From contig DF236958.1 of the NCBI GenBank assembly GCA_000708835.1, positions 434,000 through 474,224 on the forward strand: a stretch of DNA of 40,225 nt, read 5' to 3'. Source of the stretch: Klebsormidium nitens. Taxonomy: Eukaryota > Streptophyta > Klebsormidiophyceae > Klebsormidiales > Klebsormidiaceae. Positions 32,801 to 40,225 of the stretch are shown here, one piece after another. Both the position numbers and the translations under genes were made by a program. Below the pieces are notes generated by a model. That model was not told the origin of the DNA. It did no database searches and saw nothing but the letters and a program-made list of their open reading frames with translations. Numbering within the stretch: position 1 is the stretch's first letter; each line of letters begins with the position of its first letter.

Positions 32801-33062
32801 GCTCAGCGCGAGCCACGCGCGCGTCAAGCGCTACCAGCAGCGCCTGCGCCGCCGACGGAGGCAGTGGACGCACCCGCTGCCGCCGCACCCGCAGCCGCAC
32901 CCCGTGAGGCGCGAGACGGAGGAGTCGTCCGGCGACTGCTCCCTGCACTCGCTGCAGACCAGCGTGGACGGCAGCGGCGCGCGGTGCAGCGCAGAGTGGC
33001 GCCTGCAGCGCACCAACAGCCTGCGGGAAGCGGACATGGATAAAGAGAACACGGGCAGTTGA
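29834..33062 (+). CDS. Unrecognised basic, low-complexity protein
   Basis: Six exons: 29834-29930, 30243-30424, 30667-30907, 31137-31538, 31901-32131, 32779-33062; 478 residues; all junctions are GT-AG and in phase. I recognise no family. Visible parts: a short N-terminus (MDSLGEAEVPSFHARRVRS); a basic segment around 70-105 (KLFKNNRRKELSHILLRGLW, then KKRRRKNY, a possible nuclear signal); Gly/Ser-rich 115-173; a Gly/Arg/Ala-rich 174-307; a tyrosine/acid-rich patch (YGDESYGDEF, then VEEEED) leading to a possibly folded helix-like piece, AEYWRLWEALVAAGGL; a final Arg-rich helix-like segment (RVKRYQQRLRRRRRQW); and a C-terminus MDKENTGS holding a KEN tripeptide. Four of the five introns split a glycine codon in phase 1. 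A nuclear location is inferred from the basic clusters. Expression is untested. Confidence 0.72.
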
Positions 33063-34896
33063 CGGCAGGGCGGGCCCAGGTGACGGGCCAGGTGGTGAAG
33101 TCAGTGGTTTACACAGGGGCGCGTGTGGTTGCATTGCCTGCACAGGGTAGATTAAGTGTACAGAAACGGCAATAGGACTGGACAACAGGGGCATCACTGC
33201 GACTACTGGCATCAGAGCTGGCCGTTTTTTGTCGCTGTAAGGATGGAGCAACAGCAGTAGGTTCTGGAAGGGATTCCAATGAAAGCTGGGCCTTCGAGTG
33301 GTAGGTGAAGTTGGAAAGACAGAGTGTCTCTTTGTGGTAGGCTAAGCTGGGTGGTTACTGGGCTATGGTTGACGGAATTGCTCAGCGAGTCGGTACTCGT
33401 GTACAATACACGGATAAGGTAGAGGCACAGCGGTCAGCTAGCACGCACGGGACATCAACGAGATCTGGACCGCGTGATGTAGATATGAGAAGGGGGATGG
33501 TTATTGGTTCGTCACATCCGGGCAGATCCTTTCATTATTTGAACACTTTGATGAATCACGTGCACGAGGCAGGATGCATCTTGCAACATGCACTTGTTGC
33601 ACTGTCGTAATTCATATCTGCTTGCCAACTCTGTTTTCTACAACTTTGATGTTGTTAATCGACTCAGCTGAATTGGAATCACTTCTGCATATTTCTTTTA
33701 GACAGCTATCTTTTTGTTCAAGCATATGGTATGATGAACACTTGCTCGCGCAAACATTGTACATGTCATCGCGTTTGTATACTTAAGATAGTACCCTTGC
33801 GCGTTGAGCGGATGTACTGCAGTAGGGTCATGATTTGTACGGTCTGCATGTAATTAAATGCGATCCATGGCCCGTAGCGCAAATCTGAGCCTCGAGGCCG
33901 CTTGGCACAAGCTAAGCCTGCCAATATCGTGCTGCAGCTTCGACCATGTCATTGCATGGACAGCCGCTGCTCACATACGTACTGCATACGTACCGCTGTC
34001 TGTACTGCCGGCTCTCGGCGGCATGAGGCCGTTACCTAGCTTCAAGTTAAGACCACTCGATGTCCAACATATGCATGCTGTATCATTGCGCGGTCAAGGC
34101 CCGTGACCGTCACTCTTTTATCGAAAGCAGAGCTTTGCATGTCAGCATGTAAGGTCACACTTTCAGACGGTCAATTGCGGGAAGGGTCGTGTTACCGACA
34201 CTCCATGACATAACGCTCCGGCCCTGTTTGAGCATGCACCTTAACCGGTATGATTTTGATGAACTTTTCCTTCACCATCTCACACTTCATCACTCGATTG
34301 TTGCGATAGAATCCATATCTTTAGGACTCATATCTGAGGTGTGGGCGAAGTACACGCATGTTGCGAAGTGGCAACACAACCGCCAGCCGTCTGAGCATGA
34401 CGTTGCGCTGCATCACGAGGGTTGGCTCAAGTTTCGTGGCAGATGGGGAAACCGCTTCAACAAATCAACCCCTCACTTTGGTAGACTGGTTAACGACGCA
34501 ATCAGATCCGGCTTCAGCAAGCCTTGACTGCCCAGGCTCCGCTCTTCCAGGCCGCCAGGCATTTCCAGAGAGCCACCGAAAACGAGCTGCGGCTGCAAAC
34601 ACGAACAGACCTTCAGGCCGGAGCATGAGTTGAGGTAAAGAGCCAGAAAGAACGGTAAGCATACCAGGTGAAAACCTTGATGCCACGGGAAAAGCGGAAA
34701 AGCAAACGGACCTGGCGCAGGTCCCTGTCTGCAAGCAGCCCCAGCCCGTGTTATGCCTCAAGCGAATCAGCCTCGTCGTTCTTCCCTGGCAACAGTTGCC
34801 GCACCTGAGCGTGCACGCCTTGGTTTGCAACGCTTACCGCATGACAGCAGCAAGCACCTCCACTTTCTAGCACAACCGGCGCCGCTGCTGCGTACG
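33063..34896. other. Convergent intergenic stretch, unknown gene / PPR gene
   Basis: 1.8 kb between two converging stop codons, with AT-rich patches (about 33600-33850). Frames at 33365-33610, 34189-34527 and 34465-34830 (minus) have no recognisable content and no splice-linked partners. Both 3' untranslated regions fall here. Confidence 0.5.
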
Positions 34897-37800
34897 TCAG
34901 TTGCTGACGCTGTCCCTGTTCGGCGGGGCGCGGCTGACGATCGCCTGCAGCGCCTCGTAGGCGGGGCGGGTGAGCCGCGCGGTGACGCTGTCACGCTTCA
35001 TGGCCGCGAATACGACGGCGGCCTCGTCGAAACGGCGGAGCCTGCAGGCAGACCCACAGAGGAACTCGGGGTCAGTGATGCTCCGAAAAGACCACCGGGA
35101 AAGTGGCACTACTGTAAGTCGCCCAGAGCAGGAATGTACTGAAAAGAAGAGCCAATTGTCAAAGAGATGCCGTATCCGACAAACCATCTCCGATCAGAAT
35201 TCATTCAAACTTCGGGGAGGACCCGACAGGGAAGGTTTGAGAGACACAATTTTACTTTATGAACCTGTACGGGACAACAGACTATTGCCGTCCGTTCCGA
35301 CGACAGGCTTCTGATAGTGTAAATAAACAAAGGAAGCCACTGTGTTACTGGGTCAACCCGTTGGTCAATTGGGAGACCTCCGTCGAGACGCCAATCCTTC
35401 ACGACCTTGTCTGGCGAACAAGCAGGTCGTGCAAGTCCCCTCAGGGAGCTTGCACGGTATGCAAGGCAGCCGCCCTGTGAGCACCCACCAAGAGCCGGCG
35501 AGAAAGCAAGGCTTGTGACGGCCCACTGCTCTCAGAGTTGAACTCCTCTCATAAGCTAAGTTGCTACCCTCCCGCCCCGCCACTGCTGCACATTTCCATT
35601 CCGCCCGCTCGTTGGCTCACCTCCCGAGGGCGGTAATGACGGCCGAGTACGACACCACGTCCGGCGCCAGCCCTGCTGCGCGCATCCGGTCCAGGAGGCG
35701 CCGCGCCGCCTCGACCTGCCCCTCCGCCGCATAGGCCTCCACCAGAGCGTTCACGGTGCGCACGTCGGCCTCCCCGCATTGCAGCAGCCCCTCCACACCA
35801 CGCTCCGCTTCGGCAACCCGCTTTAGGCGGCACAGTGCACCTACGCGCAAGTTTCGCGCCAGCGCGTCGGGCGCCACCCCCGCCGCGGCCATCTCGTCAA
35901 ACACGGTGAGCGCGTCCGCGTCGCGCCCCGCCTGCTGGAGGGCACTCATGAGCGCCGTGTACGCCACCACGTCCCCCGCCACGCCCCCGCGCTGCATCCG
36001 CCGGAAGCACTCGACGGCCTCGTCGGGGAGGCCCGCCCGCCCGTACGCGGTCAGGAGCGTGGTCCACGCGGCCGCGTCCGGCTGCAGGCCCTCGTTGAGC
36101 AGCCACTGGAACATGGCCTCCGCCTCCACGACCCGCTCCGCGCGGCCAAACGCGTCGATCAGCACCGAGAACGTCTCCACCGTCGGCCGCACCCCGACCT
36201 TGCGCATCCGTCGGAACGTTTTGATGCACCGTGCAACCTGGCCCGCCCGTGCATACGCCGCCAGCAGGCTGTTGAACGCCGCCGCGCCCGGCTCGACTCC
36301 CAACAGGGACATCTCGTCAAACACCTGCGCCGCGCGGTCAACGTCCCCCGCCTTGGCAAACGCGTCGACCAGCACCGCCAGCTGCACCAGCCCCGGCGCG
36401 AGCCCGACGCCCTGCATCTGCCGTAAAGTGTCCACGAGCGCAGAAAGGCGCCCCGACTTGCCCAACGCATCCATCAGCATCGTGTAGCTAACCTCGTCCG
36501 CTGTACAGCTGTCGCGCTCTAATTGGTCGAACACCCGCACAACGTCCCCTACCCTGCCGGCCCGGCTGTACGCCTCCAGCGCGGCATTGTACAGTCCTAC
36601 GTCTAGCGGTGACAAGCGCCGCCTCGCTTCTACCAGGGCGGACTCTACCCTAGCCAGCTCCCCATGCCGGCTGTATGCCCGTATCAGGGCCGTGTAAACC
36701 GGCCCCGTCTGCGTTACTTCCGATTCTACGAGCGCTTTCAGGTGATCCTCAACTCGTGCTAGGCTATCCGCCGCATCGATCACCGCTGCAAACACGAGCG
36801 CGTCTGGCCGAACCCCCTCCTTCTTCAGCTGCGCAAAGAGTGCAGCCGCTTCTTCCGACAACCCAGCGGAGGCACACGCGCTTATGAGCAGTGTGAAGGT
36901 CCCCACATTTGGCTGCAGCCCTGCTGCCCTCATTTGCGGCAGCACCTTGAGCCCCTCGCGCAGCTGCCCCGCGCGGCAGCACGCCTTGACCAGCGTGTTG
37001 AAGCTGATCACGTCCAACCGGAACCCCGCTTCCCGCATCTCTGCCAAAACGCCATACGCTTCCTGCCACCCGCCGGTCTCCGCATGAGCATCCAGCAAGG
37101 TGTTAAAGCCCACCAACGTTGGCTCAAGTCCGTCCGCCTGCATCTGGTGGAAGATGCGGACAGCCTCCCCAGGCTGCCCCCCCCGCGTGCACGCCTTAAG
37201 GAGCGTGTTATAGACTACCGGATCAGGGGCAACGCCTTCTCGGCGCATCTGTTCGAAGAGGGAGATGCCGCGCGGCAGCCAACCAGGGCTGGCGGCACAC
37301 GCGTTGATGGCGGTTGCATACGAATAGAAGTCGGGGCGCACGCTCGCGGCAGACATGAGGGGGAACAGAGCCAGCGCCTCGCGGGGCCGACCGCACCTGG
37401 AACAAGGAAGGAGGGTGACGCATCAACTGCAATACCACATGCACCTGGACACTGCAGTAGACGAGTGCCATTGGAGATGAGCGGGCTTCAACTTGGCCCG
37501 AAGGAGAAGAGGGCGGATGGCGCCACCGCTCGAAAGACAGGAACAGCACACAGTCTGGTCCAGTGGTGTTTCTCAACCTCTTACAGAACAGGCACAAGAG
37601 CACGAGTGGCTGCCCAATGGTGGCCACTTCCATTTTGTCATAAACAGGGAGAGAGCGCCTGCTCGCAGGGTCTCCCCACCTGACGTAGACGCTCATCATG
37701 GTGTTGAACACCACCACATTGCGCTTCAAGCCCCGCCCCGCCATCTCTTCAAACAGCCGTTCCGCCTCCCCCAACTGCTGCGCCCGCCCCAGCGCTGACA

Positions 37801-39211
37801 GCACGCTGACATACGTTATCTGGTTCGGAGCGCATTCGCCGCCCACCCCTTTCATCCACTCCAACACTTCCAGCCCCCTGCGCCAGCGCCCCTCTCGCCC
37901 CAGTTCCTTGACCACCTGGTTGGCGTCAATTACGCGCAACTGGCCGCGCCATCGCTGTAACACCTCCGCTGCGCCCTCCGTGCGTGACAGCCCCTGCAGC
38001 GCCGCCACCACCTGCTTCACGGCCCGCTGGCCAACAACGCGTTGCGCCTCCTTCTCAGGGGCATTCTTCAGGGCATAATCTGTCCCCCTACTGAGGACAA
38101 CGTCTTCAGGGGACTGCAAATGCGGCGCCCGCCGTTGACTATGCACAGCCTGGCCTGCGCTGCCGTTGCGTCCTGGCTGCTCCCCAGGACCTGTCCTCGA
38201 CCTACCTCTTTCCGAATCCTCCAGTTCAATGCCAGCCCCCAAGGCTGCGTCTGAAACGATTTTGGCATCCCGTGCGTGACCCCCTCGTTCGAGTGTCTCC
38301 AGGCTCGCTGCAGCATTCCGTACTCTGCCCCTCCGTCGCTCCCTCCGTGCCTTGCTGCTTGTGCTTCGGCGCATATCGTACACTCTTCCAATCTCTAACC
38401 CCAGGGCCGCACTCGCAGCATCCTCCATCTCGCAAGCTTCCATGCTTCCTCCTTTGGCACCATTTGCTGATGCAGCGTCTCCCGGAAGCCCCGCACTGTT
38501 ACTCCCCAGGGATGACCGATTCCTGGTAATGGTGCTCCTCTGCGGAGGGTGCGCTGCGCCCCGCTGCTCTTCCGGGTCTTCCGCCATTGCAAAAAACTTG
38601 CTGTCCCTTGTGTCAAATGCAACTTGCACGCGACCCCGCGAGGCCCGAGTGCGCGCATCCATCGAAGCCCTGGCAGGTTTGTGGGGCCGCTGCTCCCCCT
38701 CCTGCTCTGTGCGCGGGCGCTGCGTCTCTCCCGCTGGCACGCGGTGCCCATTGACCTCAGCCGCCTTGCCCGCCTTCTTCTTTTGCTGGTGGCTGCGTGC
38801 GCGTGCTTCTTGGGCCCCCGTCGCTCTCTCCCAGGCCGGCTGAACGGGCGGAGAGAAGGACACGGACGCGTCCGCACCGCTGCTTGCGCGCCGGCGTATC
38901 TCTTCCCACTCTTGCAAGGAACCCTCTTGGTCCGGTGCCTGAACCCCGACATCCCCCCTCTCACTGAACGCCCTCGCAGCTTTGCCCGACGTCCTTCCAG
39001 GAAGGACTTCGCTGTCGTCCACTCTGCCCACTCGTGAGGAGCTCTTCTTGGTCCCACCCGCGTGCCCGCTCCCAACAATCAGCAAATGCTGCAACTTGCA
39101 CAGGCTGCTCTTATACAACATTCGAGGATATGCCGGTTCGTCGCTCAAGACAAAGTTGTGGGCGTGAAAGCCAGGCCAAAGCTTACAGCAAGAAGCTGCT
39201 GCCGTCACCAT
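34897..39211 (-). CDS. P-class pentatricopeptide repeat (PPR) protein
   Basis: Organelle RNA-binding protein by family. Three minus-strand exons: 39211-37680, 37396-35621, 35041-34897; 1150 residues. About 19 tandem 34-36-residue PPR motifs run from about residue 465 to 1136, for example VVYNTLLKACTRGGQPGEAV and ISFNTLVKACCRAGQLREGL. Both introns cut within repeats and splicing restores their spacing. No E, DYW or SMR domain follows, so this is a pure P-type protein, usually acting in RNA stabilisation, cleavage, splicing or translation rather than editing. Residues 1 to about 400 are Arg/Glu/Ala/Ser-rich and probably disordered. The first 50 (MVTAAASCCKLWPGFHAHNF onward) could be a targeting peptide but are not typical. 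Exon 2 is very GC-rich, so long false frames appear on the opposite strand. Confidence 0.93.
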
Positions 39212-39448
39212 CCTCCCTCATGAGCGCTGCCTGGGGCCGTATCCCTTTCCTACTTCCTGTACTTCAACTTCAAGAGTTCAGAGAAGGGAAAGCAGCGCTA
39301 GCGCAGCCAACACGCCCATACATGCGGTACCTACTTATCCTTGGAGTAGGTACGTACCGGATAAGAATGTTACTACTAAAGGCGGCGCGCAGTATTGCAG
39401 CGCAAACGTTGCAACCATTCGGAATCACAGACATATAATTACCTATTT

Positions 39449-39574
39449 GAAATCAACATCGTATATTTTGAAATCAACATCATATAATTTGATATCAAAA
39501 TCAAATAATTAGAAATCAGAATCAAATAATTTGAAATCAAAATCAAACAATTAGGAATCAAAATCAAAATTGCT
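39449..39574. repeat. 21-base AT-rich minisatellite, six copies
   Basis: The heptamer GAAATCA (variants GATATCA and GGAATCA) recurs exactly every 21 bases at 39449, 39470, 39491, 39512, 39533 and 39554. Each is followed by a similar A/T-rich filler such as ACATCATATAATTT. Two inverted units with the same 21-base spacing lie at 39973-40000. On the minus strand it reads as a seven-residue repeat (LISNYLI), which I take to be fortuitous. Confidence 0.85.
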
Positions 39575-40012
39575 GCTCGCAGCCCACCGACCCCTCGGAA
39601 AAATGGGGTTCCGGCTTTCTTGCCCCTACAACCCTTTGTTTGACCCAAGGAGTCACCTTGGCCGGTAGGGTCCGACTTCAAACCCCCGTTTCTCATGTGA
39701 GAATAGACTTCCCTAGTATCCAACACAGTGTTCATGTCAAGCTTGACCGAAGGGCCTAGGTAATATAGGTACTCTGTTTGGCTCGTTTGGCTTAACCCTA
39801 CCGGCTAAACCAGGTCGACCTCGCACCGGGAGCTGCTCCAAGGCTTCTTCTGCGATCGATACCGTCGGATCATAAAAACGACATTGAACGGCTTCAGACG
39901 AGGCTAAGGTAGCCCGTCGATCGATCCGAGCTACCATCTGACGGTCGAAAGCTTCAAGATCAATCTTGATTTTGATTTCTAATTGTCTGCTTTTGATTTC
40001 TATTCATTTGAT
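39521..40012. mobile_element. Foldback / MITE-like element with 52-base inverted ends
   Basis: The sequence at 39521-39572 matches the reverse complement of 39961-40012 at about 45 of 52 positions; the innermost 25 bases (39548-39572 and 39961-39985) match at 23. The arms are made of the 21-base minisatellite units. The 388 bases between contain a second short inverted pair (CCGGTAGGG at 39663-39671 and its complement near 39797-39805) and no transposase. A target-site duplication is not evident. It may be a small non-autonomous transposon, part of a larger element extending past the edge, or an inverted minisatellite. Confidence 0.45.
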
Positions 40013-40021
40013 GTTGATTTG

Positions 40022-40225
40022 ATGTTGGACCTCGACGACTTCTGCCTCGCAGAGGACCAGCCAGGAGGGCCGGGAGGCGAACCACCGGACCCGAATTCGC
40101 CCCCGGACGACAACGAGGTGGCGGCAGCCGAGGCCTTGCTCTCTGCACGCCGACGTCTAAACTTTGACGAACCACCCCGACCCGCCGACGACGGCGCAAC
40201 ACTGGCGGATCTCCCCATCGACCGT
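40022..40225 (+). CDS. Start of an acidic protein, cut by the right edge
   Basis: The frame opens with ATG at 40022 and stays open for 68 codons to the last base of the window. An in-frame TAA at 39980-39982 lies upstream, so this is the first usable ATG. The sequence begins MLDLDDFCLAED and continues rich in Asp, Glu, Pro, Gly and Ala, with a basic/hydrophobic LLSARRRLNF. The strong GC content and codon bias against AT-rich DNA directly upstream support coding. The family is unknown. Because it starts 10 bases beyond an inverted-repeat arm, it could be the first ORF of a mobile element, but the residues seen do not show this. Confidence 0.5.
   Translation, partial: MLDLDDFCLAEDQPGGPGGEPPDPNSPPDDNEVAAAEALLSARRRLNFDEPPRPADDGATLADLPIDR

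Noticed and set aside
35756-36487. 243-codon plus-strand frame opposite the PPR gene
   Set aside because: It is a reverse-strand shadow of the GC-rich PPR exon. The minus strand shows the periodic repeats.
38352-39037. Plus-strand frames of up to 163 codons opposite PPR exon 1
   Set aside because: They are shadows of the long coding exon on the minus strand and have no family signal.
39449-39574. Regular repeats considered as a CRISPR array
   Set aside because: The units are directly adjacent with no unique spacers, are AT-rich and degenerate, and the context is eukaryotic.
39439-39735. 98-codon minus-strand frame with repeated LISNYLI
   Set aside because: The repetition simply reflects the 21-base minisatellite. 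The rest of the frame is unrelated sequence.

Overview
The window is nuclear DNA of a eukaryotic phototroph, most likely a green alga on the streptophyte (charophyte) side. I read it as a Klebsormidium-type genome, but that is an inference and not a proven identity. The evidence is as follows. All complete genes are split by GT-AG introns of about 50 to 900 bases. Exons are GC-rich and introns and spacers are poorer in GC. The gene content is plant-like: a chloroplast trigger factor, a plastid-type Rieske-like protein, a plant-type cytochrome c, and a P-class PPR protein with about 19 repeats. No operons, ribosome-binding sites or prokaryotic features are present.

Layout from left to right: the Pro/Thr-rich end of a gene cut by the window edge (1-189, +); a small secreted six-cysteine protein with a duplicated TATA region (2121-3260, +); a NEK-family kinase in 12 exons with one GC-AG intron (6045-11859, +); cytochrome c in five exons, two of them tiny (13406-14748, -); a Tas-type aldo/keto reductase in ten exons with an organelle-type presequence (15091-19630, +); a Rieske-like plastid protein in seven exons (20707-23113, -); trigger factor in ten exons (23771-28294, -); a 455-base assembly gap (28421-28875); an unrecognised 478-residue basic, low-complexity protein in six exons (29834-33062, +); the PPR protein in three exons (34897-39211, -); and an AT-rich minisatellite and inverted-repeat element followed by an acidic ORF that runs off the right edge (40022-40225, +).

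I built every multi-exon model by hand, requiring consensus splice sites, continuous phase and, where the family is known, family continuity. All exon lengths sum to whole codons. Cytochrome c and the aldo/keto reductase are divergent over 342 bases, and that spacer holds a TGACGTGGCA bZIP-type element. Trigger factor and the Rieske-like gene are tandem on the minus strand, and both products look plastid-bound. Trigger factor and the unknown gene are divergent across the gap. Convergent pairs (kinase/cytochrome c, reductase/Rieske, unknown/PPR) are separated by 1.1-1.8 kb in which I see no genes.

I found no clear previously undescribed multi-gene system. The items most worth a second look are the Rieske-like protein with two CxxC pairs, the six-cysteine secreted protein, the unrecognised 478-residue protein, the cytochrome c micro-exons, the GC-AG intron in the kinase, and the foldback element beside the right-edge ORF.
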